Source: Pseudomonas viridiflava (GTDB lineage: Bacteria > Pseudomonadota > Gammaproteobacteria > Pseudomonadales > Pseudomonadaceae). Taken from it: DNA of 64,000 nt. This document shows positions 26,081 through 34,574 of this stretch, piece after piece (the first letter of the stretch is position 1; each line of letters opens with the position of its first letter). The notes beneath the pieces are model-generated. The model worked only from the letters and a program-made list of their open reading frames with translations, was not told the origin of the DNA and ran no database searches. Location of the stretch: contig NZ_UUIS01000044.1 of the NCBI RefSeq assembly GCF_900589395.1, forward strand, positions 92,302-156,301, read 5' to 3'. Position numbers and translations under genes: made by a program.

Positions 26081-27424
26081 TCAAAGCTTCTCAAGCGTTT
26101 TCAGCAGCACGCCTACCTTGGTAAAGCACTCCTGGTACTCGGCCGCGCAGTCGGAGTCGGCAACAATGCCGCCTCCGGCCCAGCACGACACGGTTCCATC
26201 CTTGACCAGCAGGCTGCGGATGGCGATGGAGCTGTCCATCTCGCCGCGTACGTCGATGTACAGCAGCGAGCCGCAATAGATCGAGCGCCGGTACGGTTCC
26301 AGTTCGTCGATGATCTGCATGGCGCGGATCTTCGGCGCGCCGGTGATCGAGCCGCCAGGGAAGCTGCCGCCGATCAGGTCCAGTGCATCGCGCCCCGGTG
26401 CCAGCTCGCCGGTGATGCTGCTGACCAGGTGGTGCACGTTGGGGTAGCTTTCCAGGGCGAACAGCTCGGGCACCTTGACCGAGCCGATGCGGCAATTGCG
26501 GCCCATGTCGTTGCGCAGCAGGTCGACGATCATCAGGTTTTCGGCACGGTCCTTGGGGCTGTCGAGCAGTTCCCGAGCCAGGCGGGCATCCTCGGCAGCA
26601 TCCTGGCCGCGCGGGCGTGTACCTTTGATCGGGCGGGTTTCAACCTGCTGGTCGCTGACCCTGACAAAGCGCTCCGGCGACAGGCTTACAAGCGCCTCAT
26701 CATTGCCCAGTGCCAGATAACCGGCAAAGGGCGTGGGGCATGCGCCCCGCAAGGCCGTGTAGGCCGTCCACGGGGCGCCGCTGCAAGGAGCCTGGAAACG
26801 CTGGGTCAGGTTGACCTGATAACAGTCGCCGGCCTGGATATAGGCTTGCACACGGTCAAAGGCGTTGTGGTACTGCCCTGCATCGATGCTGGCGCCAAAG
26901 GCTGCCTGAAGCCTGAAGGGGCCTGCATCAGGGTGCCAGTCTGCTTCGAACAGGTGCTGCAAGCGCAGGCGCTCGACCTGGGGCAGCGACGGGTGAAACA
27001 CCAGTTGGCTGGTGCGTTCCTGATGGTCGCTGACCAGTGCCCAGGCATACAGGCCCAGTTGCGCCTCGGGCAATGACAGGTCGTCGCGTGCCAGCGCCGG
27101 CAATGGCTCCAGGCGTCGGCCAAAATCATAACTCAGGTAGCCGATCAGGCCGCCGGCAAAGGGCAGGGTTACGCCCTCGGGCAACCGGGCCTCGCCCAGC
27201 AAGGCCAGGCTGTCGCGCAAGCGTTGCAGGAACTGGTTGCCACTTTCATGGGTATGAGCAGACAACTGTGCCACCGGCCAGGCGCTGAGCAGGTCATAGC
27301 GCCCGCGCTCGGCGGCTGGCCGCCCGCTGTCGAGCAGCACCGCGCCGGGTGCCTGGGCGATGCGCCCGAAATACGTGGCGGGGTCAGGTAAGTACGGCAA
27401 GGCATGCAGCGTGCAGGTTGGCAT
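26081..27424 (-). CDS. pabB: Aminodeoxychorismate synthase component I
   Basis: Adds an amino group to chorismate on the way to p-aminobenzoate and folate. The 447-residue chorismate-utilising enzyme has 'ERFVRVSDQQVETRPIKGTRPRG' (in part; the P-I-K-G-T segment is typical of PabB), 'ENLMIVDLLRNDMGR' and 'GGSFPGGSITGAPKIRAMQIIDELE' (in part). The lysine in P-I-K-G-T is used for a covalent intermediate in PabB. The amidotransferase partner PabA is not in the window. Confidence 0.94.
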   Translation of the reverse strand: MPTCTLHALPYLPDPATYFGRIAQAPGAVLLDSGRPAAERGRYDLLSAWPVAQLSAHTHESGNQFLQRLRDSLALLGEARLPEGVTLPFAGGLIGYLSYDFGRRLEPLPALARDDLSLPEAQLGLYAWALVSDHQERTSQLVFHPSLPQVERLRLQHLFEADWHPDAGPFRLQAAFGASIDAGQYHNAFDRVQAYIQAGDCYQVNLTQRFQAPCSGAPWTAYTALRGACPTPFAGYLALGNDEALVSLSPERFVRVSDQQVETRPIKGTRPRGQDAAEDARLARELLDSPKDRAENLMIVDLLRNDMGRNCRIGSVKVPELFALESYPNVHHLVSSITGELAPGRDALDLIGGSFPGGSITGAPKIRAMQIIDELEPYRRSIYCGSLLYIDVRGEMDSSIAIRSLLVKDGTVSCWAGGGIVADSDCAAEYQECFTKVGVLLKTLEKL

Positions 27425-27592
27425 CGTCGACTACAGTGGCTACGAAATGACCGCCGATTGTAGTCAGCAATGCCCGTGCAGGACAGCCCTGCTCACGGGG
27501 CTGTTGCCATGACGAAACGGCAACAGACCCCGAGGCTGCCCCTGAGGCCTGGTGAAACTCGCGCCGGCCTGGGCCTGGTGACCTCAAGGGTT

Positions 27593-28126
27593 TTAAGGAG
27601 ACAGTTCCATCTTTACGCAGCTCAGTTTGCCTTCTACTTGCTCATTGCCGTTTTTGCTGTCCAGCCTTACTCCGCCCGGATCCAGGATTGTACCCTCTGC
27701 CTGTCCGTGTGCCGTTTTAAGGCTGTAGGGGTGCTGCATGGTCGTGGGATTCCTGATGGTTTTTACCTTGAAATCAAAGTTTCCGTCGCCCACATCACAG
27801 TCTGGGTCGTCAAAGAATGATACGTACGACGCCGAAGGTACATTTTCCAGTTTGAAAAAATAGGCCTCGTCATTTGAACAATCGTAGTCGTCTTTTTGAA
27901 AGTTGACATTTTCGTCTTTGAAGTTAAACCTGCAGTTTTCCTTGAACTCGCCATTGTCTTGTTGTTTGTCATAAATGATCACTTGCCCAACGGCTGTCTG
28001 ACTGGATACAGGGCGGGTTGCTTCACCCGATTCGGCGTCGTAAACCGGCGATTTACAGCCGCCGAGCACCAGGCTCGCTACGATTGTCGCGAGCGCTGTC
28101 TTGTACAGGCGTGTGCTGAGTTTCAT
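27593..28126 (-). CDS. Orphan lipoprotein of unknown function
   Basis: A 177-residue protein with a lipoprotein signal peptide; 'LVLGGC' makes C24 the lipidated residue. The mature part is acidic, rich in Asp, Asn, Phe and Tyr, and contains two possible disulfide pairs. I do not recognise a domain. The 'GQVIIYDKQQDNG' start and a beta-rich pattern suggest a small beta-sandwich. Its codons use many more A/T third positions than the neighbours, suggesting recent acquisition. GGAGG lies upstream of the ATG. It stands alone between pabB and the ATP-grasp operon. Confidence 0.7.
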   Translation of the reverse strand: MKLSTRLYKTALATIVASLVLGGCKSPVYDAESGEATRPVSSQTAVGQVIIYDKQQDNGEFKENCRFNFKDENVNFQKDDYDCSNDEAYFFKLENVPSASYVSFFDDPDCDVGDGNFDFKVKTIRNPTTMQHPYSLKTAHGQAEGTILDPGGVRLDSKNGNEQVEGKLSCVKMELSP

Positions 28127-28339
28127 CGTGATTCCTCCTTGAATCGCGGGCTCGCCGACTTTTTCGTCAAGCGGGTTTACTGTGTCGCCAGCAGGGCTGT
28201 CTTCAGCTTGGGTTTGACCATTTTCCGGTCTGTGCGCTTTCAGGCAACTAGCGATATTGCCAGTAGCAAGATCGCTGCGATTGCTTGAGGATCAGCAGGT
28301 TTGGGCGGGGAGCCAGGTCGCGCCGGGCCTGACAGGGGG

Positions 28340-29320
28340 TCAGGCGGTATGGGTGTGGCCAAACAGCTGCTGAACGAAGCGCACACGCTCGGCAGACGTT
28401 TGCTGCTCGCCATTGAGCGCCAGCTTTTCCAGGTGCGCTTCCACTGCCTGGGTGCGCAGTGTCAGCCCACAGTCATTGGCAATCTGGATATTCAGGCCGG
28501 GGCGGGCGTTGAGTTCCAGGATCAGCGGGCCCTTTTCCTGGTCCAGCACCATGTCCACGCCGATGTAGCCCAGGCCGCACAGCTCGTAGCACTCGGCGGC
28601 CAGCTTCATGAAGCCGTCCCAGTAGGGCAATTGCACGCCGTCCACCGCGTTGGCGGTGTCGGGGTGCTTGCTGATGATGCGGTTCAGCCAGGTGCCCTTG
28701 AGGGTGATGCCGGTGGCCAGGTCGACGCCCACGCCGATGGCGCCCTGGTGCAGGTTGGCCTTGCCGCCGGACTGGCGGGTCGGCAGGCGCAGCATGGCCA
28801 TCACCGGGTAGCCCATCAGCACGATGATGCGGATGTCTGGCACGCCCTCGTAGCTGATGCTCTTGAAGATGGTGTCGGGAATCACCCGGTATTCGATCAG
28901 CGCCCGGTCGCGGTGGCCGCCCAGCGAATACAGGCCGGTAAGGATGCTGGAAATCTGGTGCTCGATCTCCGAGCGGCTGACCAGCCGCCCGGAAATGCTG
29001 CGAAAGTTGTCTTCGAAGCGGTCGGCAATGACCATGATGCCGTCGCCGCCCGCACCCTGGGCCGGCTTGATGACGAAGTCGTCACGGTCGCCGATGATGG
29101 CGTCGAGCTTGTCGATCTCCTTTTCCGTGGAAATCACTCCGTACATCTGCGGCACGTGGATGCCGGCAGCGATGGCACGCTCCTTGGTGATGATCTTGTC
29201 GTCGACGATCGGGTACAGGCTGCGCTTGTTGTACTTGAGCACGTAATCGGCATTACGCCGGTTGATGCCCATGATCCCCTTGGCTTCCAGCGCCTTCCAG
29301 GTCTTCCACCAGCCGATCAT
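28340..29320 (-). CDS. Alpha-L-glutamate ligase-like ATP-grasp protein (RimK-related)
   Basis: A 326-residue ATP-grasp enzyme resembling RimK and annotated elsewhere as 'alpha-L-glutamate ligase-like protein' (TIGR02291). 'DDFVIKPAQGAGGDGIMVI' contains the ATP-binding lysine and glycine-rich loop. 'PLILELNARPGLNIQIAN' holds the metal-binding E-x-N-x-R pattern. It presumably joins an amino acid to a carboxylate with ATP hydrolysis; the substrate is unknown. It is the last gene of a three-gene operon and overlaps the membrane-protein gene by 4 bp. Confidence 0.88.
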   Translation of the reverse strand: MIGWWKTWKALEAKGIMGINRRNADYVLKYNKRSLYPIVDDKIITKERAIAAGIHVPQMYGVISTEKEIDKLDAIIGDRDDFVIKPAQGAGGDGIMVIADRFEDNFRSISGRLVSRSEIEHQISSILTGLYSLGGHRDRALIEYRVIPDTIFKSISYEGVPDIRIIVLMGYPVMAMLRLPTRQSGGKANLHQGAIGVGVDLATGITLKGTWLNRIISKHPDTANAVDGVQLPYWDGFMKLAAECYELCGLGYIGVDMVLDQEKGPLILELNARPGLNIQIANDCGLTLRTQAVEAHLEKLALNGEQQTSAERVRFVQQLFGHTHTA

Positions 29321-30852
29321 TGGGCGTCTTCCTTGAGGAAGGCGCGAAAGCGCACCAGCTCGGTCAGGCGGTAGCCGCGGTAGCGACCCATGGCCAGCAT
29401 GAAGCCGACCAGCACCAGCAACACGGCCGGGAAGGTGAAGACGAAATAGGTCAGTTGCGGCACGGTCATGATCAGGTAGGCCAGCGAGGCCGCGAACAGC
29501 GTGCCGATGGCGACTTTCATGGCGTGGCTGGCGCCGCGCTCTTCCCAGGTGATCGACAGGCGCTCGATGGTCATGGTCAGGATCACCATCGGGAACAGCG
29601 ACACCGACAGCCCGCGCTCCAGCCCCAGTTTATGGCTGAACAGGCTGATGGCGGCGATCAATACCACCACGAAGGTCAGCACCACCGACAGGCGCGGCAG
29701 CATCTGCAGCTTGAGGTGCTCAAGGTAGGAGCGCAGCGACAACCCCAGCGCGGTGATCACGGTAAACAGCAGGATGCCGAAGTCCAGTTGCGTCTCGCGA
29801 AAGGCCAGGGCGATCAGCACCGGGGTGAAGGTGCCCAGGGTCTGCAAGCCGATCAGGTTGCGCAGCACCAGGATGACCAGCACGCCGATCGGGATCATGA
29901 CCATGATCATGAAGCTTTGCTGGGTCTGCAGCGGCAGGCCGTACAGCGAGTAGGACAAAAAGTCGGCGTCGGTGTTTTCGTCGGTCAGTTGCGCCAGGCG
30001 GATGGCGTTCATCTCGCTGTTGTTCAGGGTGAAATTGACCGTGGCCTTGCGCCCGCCGTCGACGGTGATCAGCGGCTCGTCACCGATCCACCACAGCATG
30101 CGGTCTTCCGGCAGCCCGGATTCACCGGTTTCAGGATTGAAATACAGCCATTCCTTGCCATTGAAGCTGCGCACCCATAGCTCCGGCACCTGCGGCTGGC
30201 CGGCTTCGAGCCGAATGGTGTGGACCTTTTCCATCGGCACATGGGCGATCGACAGCAGCAGGTCGGTGACCTGGGCCTTGCGCGCCGCCGAGCTGTCACC
30301 GCCCAGCAGCAGGCGGGCATTGTCATCGCTGGGGTTGTTGACGCGCTTGATGGCTTCGCTGATGAAGGTCTCGACATCGGCCGAGTGCTGGCGGATCGGC
30401 GCCAGCAAGGCATCGGCGGCGACCTTTTCGGCGCCTTCGACCGGCAGGCTGTCACGGAAGATCGGGCCTTTGGGCTTGGGTTTGTCGGCGCTGTAGCGCT
30501 TGGTCAGCACCAGGCGGTAATAGAGGGTCTGGTTGCCGTTGGCGCGGCGGGCCGACCAGGTGACCTTGCGGTTGCCGTCGACACGATTGACGCTGACGCC
30601 GTAGTTGTTGGAGATAAAGCTTTCATTGAGGCTGATGTAGTCCTGCGCCAGGGGCGGCACGAACATCTGCACCTTGACCGAATCCTTGGGGCTGGCGACG
30701 AATTCCACCTTGGCGTCGATGTTCCACAGGTCATCGGTCTCGTCTTCGGTCATCGGCATGCCGAGTACCAATACCTGCCAGAGCGTGATTGCCAGGCCCA
30801 GGGTCACCAGGATGGCGATCAGTACTTTCAGATGGAGGGTAAGCGCGCGCAT
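29317..30852 (-). CDS. Inactive transglutaminase fused to seven transmembrane helices
   Basis: A 511-residue membrane protein. After one N-terminal helix (about 5-28) comes a periplasmic region with a transglutaminase-like fold ('VHTIRLEAGQPQVPELWVRSFNGKEWLYFNPETG', in part) in which I see no catalytic cysteine. Seven hydrophobic segments follow (about 240-495). This matches the 'inactive transglutaminase fused to 7TM' family (PF14400/PF14402). The family's association with ATP-grasp and retropepsin genes suggests a sensor or scaffold for peptide ligation at the membrane. Start ATG 30852 was chosen over a start 19 codons upstream, which would overlap the preceding gene. Confidence 0.88.
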   Translation of the reverse strand: MRALTLHLKVLIAILVTLGLAITLWQVLVLGMPMTEDETDDLWNIDAKVEFVASPKDSVKVQMFVPPLAQDYISLNESFISNNYGVSVNRVDGNRKVTWSARRANGNQTLYYRLVLTKRYSADKPKPKGPIFRDSLPVEGAEKVAADALLAPIRQHSADVETFISEAIKRVNNPSDDNARLLLGGDSSAARKAQVTDLLLSIAHVPMEKVHTIRLEAGQPQVPELWVRSFNGKEWLYFNPETGESGLPEDRMLWWIGDEPLITVDGGRKATVNFTLNNSEMNAIRLAQLTDENTDADFLSYSLYGLPLQTQQSFMIMVMIPIGVLVILVLRNLIGLQTLGTFTPVLIALAFRETQLDFGILLFTVITALGLSLRSYLEHLKLQMLPRLSVVLTFVVVLIAAISLFSHKLGLERGLSVSLFPMVILTMTIERLSITWEERGASHAMKVAIGTLFAASLAYLIMTVPQLTYFVFTFPAVLLVLVGFMLAMGRYRGYRLTELVRFRAFLKEDAQ

Positions 30853-30856
30853 GGGA

Positions 30857-31387
30857 TTACTCTGCGTTTTGAGCGATGTTGTCGGTGCAGGCGGGCTTGC
30901 CGGCGGCATATTTCAGACTGGGGTCGACCAGCGCGTTGAAGCGCTTGAGGGCGTCGGCGCCAATCAAAAGCGGGTATTGGAAAGCACTGCGGTCGGTCAA
31001 GTTCACTTCCAGGGCATGTAAATCTTTGCCCAGGCACACCTCCAGGCGGATGACCGGGCGGGCGCTGTACAGCTGTTCGGGCGTGGCGCCCAGGTCATCA
31101 GCGCGGCGTTTGATCTTGCCGACCCGCACCAGCGGCCGCTCGATGGGGTGTGCATGCGCCTGGTCGATGGCCAGGTAAAAGCGCACCCAGGGTTGTCCGT
31201 CCCGGCGGAATTGTTCGATGTCCCGGGCGCTCAGGGAAGCGGTGCGCGCGCCAGTGTCCAGCTTGGCCGGGATTTCCACATCGATCTGGGGCAGGCGAGC
31301 GTATTCGTTCAGGCCGTAGACGGGTTTATCAGTGGCAAGGCAAGGCAGGGAGAACAGCAGCAGGCACGGCAGGGTAAAACGTTTCAT
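30857..31387 (-). CDS. Periplasmic retropepsin-like aspartic protease (RimK-associated Zn_protease family)
   Basis: A 176-residue protein with a signal peptide (about 1-18) and a single retropepsin-like domain (PF05618, historically 'ATP-dependent zinc protease'). The catalytic aspartate motif is D44-T-G-A in 'AKLDTGARTASLSA', and a later 'LLIGADALKRF' fits the second half of the fold. Such proteins act as dimers. I start at ATG 31387 (M-K-R-F), not 8 codons upstream, because the signal peptide begins there. It is the first gene of the operon, 4 bp ahead of the membrane protein. Confidence 0.85.
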   Translation of the reverse strand: MKRFTLPCLLLFSLPCLATDKPVYGLNEYARLPQIDVEIPAKLDTGARTASLSARDIEQFRRDGQPWVRFYLAIDQAHAHPIERPLVRVGKIKRRADDLGATPEQLYSARPVIRLEVCLGKDLHALEVNLTDRSAFQYPLLIGADALKRFNALVDPSLKYAAGKPACTDNIAQNAE

Positions 31388-31581
31388 GGAATTCTGGCGC
31401 GATGAGGGCAAACCGTGGGCCGGCGCAAGCCATGAGGCTGCCGGGTCGGTTCGCGGGTCGGGAAATCAATCGGGAGGGTGAAAAAGGCCGGCATTCTAGC
31501 ATGCTGTCCTGGCGAGACCAGCCATGAAGCCTGTGATCGAGGGCAGGTGCATCGAATGAGAAAAAGTGATCGGCATTAGAC

Positions 31582-31595
31582 GATTGTCGACAATC
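31582..31595. promoter_or_regulatory. Perfect 14-bp palindrome upstream of the prp regulator
   Basis: GATTGTCGACAATC is a perfect inverted repeat 74 bp ahead of the GntR-family regulator gene. A partial second copy, AGATTGTCGGGTATT, follows at about 31632. FadR-subfamily GntR proteins bind palindromes of this size, so this is a likely autoregulatory and prp operon operator. The link to this particular protein is inference. Confidence 0.55.
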
Positions 31596-31668
31596 AGGCT
31601 TTTGGCTTTGACGGATATGGCGTTGATGGCTAGATTGTCGGGTATTCGCTGATTGAGGTGTCGACACT

Positions 31669-32376
31669 ATGCTGGATGTCCTGGAGCCTGCACTGCCTGC
31701 CGGGCAAGAAACCGAAACACTTTCCGAGCACGTGTTCCGGCGTATCCAGGCGGCGATCGTCAAGGGCGAGATTGCCCCGGGCAGCAAGATTTCCGAGCCG
31801 GAGCTGGCGCGCACCTACGGCATCAGCCGCGGTCCGCTGCGCGAAGCCATTCACCGCCTGGAAGGCCAGCGGCTGGTGGTGCGCGTTCCGCACGTCGGGG
31901 CGCGGGTGGTGTCGCTGACTCACGCGCAGATGATCGAGCTGTACCAGATCCGCGAATCGCTCGAAGGGCTGGCCTGTCGTCTGGCGGCCGAGCGCATGAC
32001 CGCCGAACAGATCGACGAGCTGCGCCGGGTGCTCGACACCCATGAGCGCGACGCAGCGTTCCAGGCCGGCATCGGTTATTACCAGCAGGAAGGCGATTTC
32101 GACTTTCATTACCAGATTATCCGGGGCAGCGGTAACCAGACCCTGAGCCAGATGCTCTGCGGCGAGTTGTACCAACTGGTGCGCATGTACCGCATCCAGT
32201 TCTCTTCCACGCCCAACCGCCCGCGCCAGGCCTTTGCCGAGCACCACCGTATTCTGGACGCCATCGCCGAGCGCGATGGCGAACTGGCCGAACTCCTGAT
32301 GCGCCGCCATATCGGCGCCTCCCGACGCAATATCGAGCGCCATTACCAGGCGACTTCCGACCGAGGTGAAGCATGA
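31669..32376 (+). CDS. GntR-family (FadR/FCD) regulator of the methylcitrate operon
   Basis: A 235-residue regulator. The N-terminal winged helix is '[43 protein letters not shown]' (in part), and the C-terminal FCD ligand domain runs from about 95 to 225 with metal-binding histidine/aspartate positions ('DFDFHYQII', 'EHHRIL', 'RRHIG'). It overlaps prpB by 4 bp, which places it as first gene of the propionate operon; it probably represses it and responds to 2-methylcitrate or a related acid. The ligand is inferred from context. Confidence 0.9.
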   Translation: MLDVLEPALPAGQETETLSEHVFRRIQAAIVKGEIAPGSKISEPELARTYGISRGPLREAIHRLEGQRLVVRVPHVGARVVSLTHAQMIELYQIRESLEGLACRLAAERMTAEQIDELRRVLDTHERDAAFQAGIGYYQQEGDFDFHYQIIRGSGNQTLSQMLCGELYQLVRMYRIQFSSTPNRPRQAFAEHHRILDAIAERDGELAELLMRRHIGASRRNIERHYQATSDRGEA

Positions 32377-33260
32377 GTCATCCCCACACAACCCCCGGCC
32401 AGCGCCTGCGCGAGGCCGTTGCCAGCGAGCACCCCTTGCAGGTGGTCGGCACCATCAACGCCAACCACGCACTGCTGGCCCAGCGCGCCGGCTTCAAGGC
32501 CATCTACCTGTCGGGCGGCGGTGTGGCCGCCGGCTCCCTGGGGCTGCCGGACCTGGGCATTTCCGGGCTGGAGGACGTGCTGGTCGATGTGCGACGCATC
32601 ACCGATGTCTGCGAGTTGCCGCTGCTGGTGGATGCCGACACCGGCTTTGGTGCCTCGGCCTTCAACGTGGCGCGCACGGTACGCTCGATGATCAAGGCCG
32701 GCGCGGCGGGGATTCATATCGAGGACCAGGTCGGCGCCAAGCGCTGCGGCCACCGGCCCAACAAGGAGATTGTCTCGCAGCAGGAAATGGTCGACCGCAT
32801 CAAGGCTGCCGTGGATGCGCGCACCGATTCGAGCTTTGTGATCATGGCGCGCACCGACGCGCTGGCGGTCGAAGGCCTGGACGCTGCGCTGGAGCGCGCC
32901 GCCGCCTGCATCGAGGCCGGGGCCGACATGGTCTTCCCCGAAGCCATTACCGAGCTGGGCATGTACAAGCAGTTCGCCAGCCGGGTCGGCGTGCCGATCC
33001 TGGCCAACATCACCGAATTCGGCGCCACGCCGCTGTTCACCGTCGAGCAACTGCGCGAGGCGGATGTGTCGCTGGTGCTCTACCCGCTGTCGGCGTTCCG
33101 GGCCATGAACAAGGCCGCCGAAAACGTCTTCACCGCCATTCGTCGCGACGGCACGCAGCAGAACGTGATCGACACCATGCAAACGCGCATGGAACTGTAC
33201 GACGCCATCGATTACCACCGTTTCGAGCAGAGCCTCGACGCGCTGTTTAAAAAGGCTTGA
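32373..33260 (+). CDS. prpB: 2-methylisocitrate lyase PrpB
   Basis: Cleaves 2-methylisocitrate to pyruvate and succinate, the last step of the methylcitrate cycle for propionate. A 295-residue PEP-mutase/isocitrate-lyase-fold enzyme with '[18 protein letters not shown]', metal-binding 'DADTGFG', and the catalytic loop '[16 protein letters not shown]' containing K-R-C-G-H. '[19 protein letters not shown]' follows. ATG overlaps the regulator gene (ATGA). Confidence 0.95.
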   Translation: MSHPHTTPGQRLREAVASEHPLQVVGTINANHALLAQRAGFKAIYLSGGGVAAGSLGLPDLGISGLEDVLVDVRRITDVCELPLLVDADTGFGASAFNVARTVRSMIKAGAAGIHIEDQVGAKRCGHRPNKEIVSQQEMVDRIKAAVDARTDSSFVIMARTDALAVEGLDAALERAAACIEAGADMVFPEAITELGMYKQFASRVGVPILANITEFGATPLFTVEQLREADVSLVLYPLSAFRAMNKAAENVFTAIRRDGTQQNVIDTMQTRMELYDAIDYHRFEQSLDALFKKA

Positions 33261-33323
33261 TCACCGTCCATTCGACGACTGTGATGATTCATTCCCAGAC
33301 AAAACAGAGAACCGGAGAATGCA

Positions 33324-34451
33324 ATGGCTGAAGCAAAAGTACTGAGTGGCGCCGGCCTGCGTGGCCAGGTGGCCGGCCAGACAGCCCTGTCGACCGTCGG
33401 TCAGGCCGGCGCCGGGCTGACCTACCGTGGTTACGACGTGCGTGAACTGGCCGCCGGCGCCAGTTTCGAGGAAGTCGCCTACCTGTTGCTCGATGGCGAA
33501 CTGCCAAACCCGGCGCAGTTGAGCGACTACCAGCAGCGCCTCAAGGGCCTGCGCGACCTGCCGGCTGCGCTCAAGGAAGTGCTTGAACGCATCCCGGCCA
33601 GCACGCACCCAATGGATGTGATGCGCACCGGGGCGTCGATGCTCGGCACGCTGGAGCCCGAAGCCTCGTTCGCGCAACAGCGCGACGCCACCGACCGCCT
33701 GCTGGCGGCCTTTCCGGCGATCATGTGCTACTGGTACCGGTTCAGCCACGACGGCGTGCGCATCGAGTGCATGACCGACGAGGCCGACATTGCCGGGCAC
33801 TTCCTGCACCTGTTGCTGGATAAGAGCCCCAGCGAGTTGCACCGCAAGGTGATGAACGTTTCGCTGATTTTGTACGCCGAGCACGAATTCAACGCTTCGA
33901 CCTTCACCGCACGGGTCTGCGCCTCGACCCTGTCGGATTTGTATTCGTGCATCACCGCCGCGATCGGCACCCTGCGCGGGCCGCTGCACGGCGGCGCCAA
34001 CGAGGCGGCCATGGCGATGATCCAGCGCTTTGCCTCGGCCGAAGAAGCGACGCAAGGCACGCTCGACATGCTGGCGCGCAAGGACAAGATCATGGGCTTT
34101 GGCCATGCGATCTACCGCGATTCGGACCCGCGCAACGAGGTGATCAAGGACTGGTCGCGGCAACTGGCCAGCGAAGCCGGCGACACTGTGTTGTTCCCGG
34201 TGTCCGAGGCCATCGACAAGGTCATGTGGGAGCAGAAGAAGCTGTTCCCCAATGCCGACTTCTACCATGCCTCGGCCTACCACTTCATGGGCATCCCGAC
34301 CCAGTTGTTTACACCCATTTTCGTCTGTTCGCGGCTGACCGGCTGGGCGGCGCATGTGTTCGAGCAGCGTGCCAACAACCGCATCATCCGCCCGAGCGCC
34401 GAGTACACCGGTGTCGAGCAGCGCCCGTTCGTTGCCATCGACCAGCGCTGA
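33324..34451 (+). CDS. prpC: 2-methylcitrate synthase PrpC
   Basis: Condenses propionyl-CoA with oxaloacetate. A 375-residue citrate-synthase-fold enzyme; the catalytic histidines lie in 'NASTFTARVCASTLSD...GPLHGGANEAAM' and 'IMGFGHAIYRDSDPRN', and the aspartate near the C-terminus ('DFYHASAYHFMGIPTQLFTPIF'). The length and the short N-terminus fit PrpC rather than GltA. GGAGA precedes ATG 33324. The stop TGA merges into a tandem repeat. Confidence 0.95.
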   Translation: MAEAKVLSGAGLRGQVAGQTALSTVGQAGAGLTYRGYDVRELAAGASFEEVAYLLLDGELPNPAQLSDYQQRLKGLRDLPAALKEVLERIPASTHPMDVMRTGASMLGTLEPEASFAQQRDATDRLLAAFPAIMCYWYRFSHDGVRIECMTDEADIAGHFLHLLLDKSPSELHRKVMNVSLILYAEHEFNASTFTARVCASTLSDLYSCITAAIGTLRGPLHGGANEAAMAMIQRFASAEEATQGTLDMLARKDKIMGFGHAIYRDSDPRNEVIKDWSRQLASEAGDTVLFPVSEAIDKVMWEQKKLFPNADFYHASAYHFMGIPTQLFTPIFVCSRLTGWAAHVFEQRANNRIIRPSAEYTGVEQRPFVAIDQR

Positions 34452-34510
34452 ACGGCGCGCCCGAATGGGGTGCCCGAACGGCGCGCCCGAACGGGATGCC
34501 CAACGGGGCA
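34450..34510. repeat. 26-bp tandem repeat after prpC
   Basis: Two adjacent 26-bp units, starting GAACGGCGCGCCCGAA at 34450 and 34476, differ at only two positions; a partial third unit (AACGGGGC) begins at 34502. The first base pair lies in the prpC stop codon. It fills part of the 123-bp gap to acnD. No function is evident; slippage-prone sequence. Confidence 0.8.
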
Positions 34511-34574
34511 GGGAGGCCGTCCATGAGCCTCTCGCCCCTTCCTTGATGTCTACCGTGAACCGAGTCTGCAAACC

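Noticed and set aside
34450..34510. Possible CRISPR-like repeat
   Set aside because: Units are directly adjacent without spacers; it is a simple tandem duplication.
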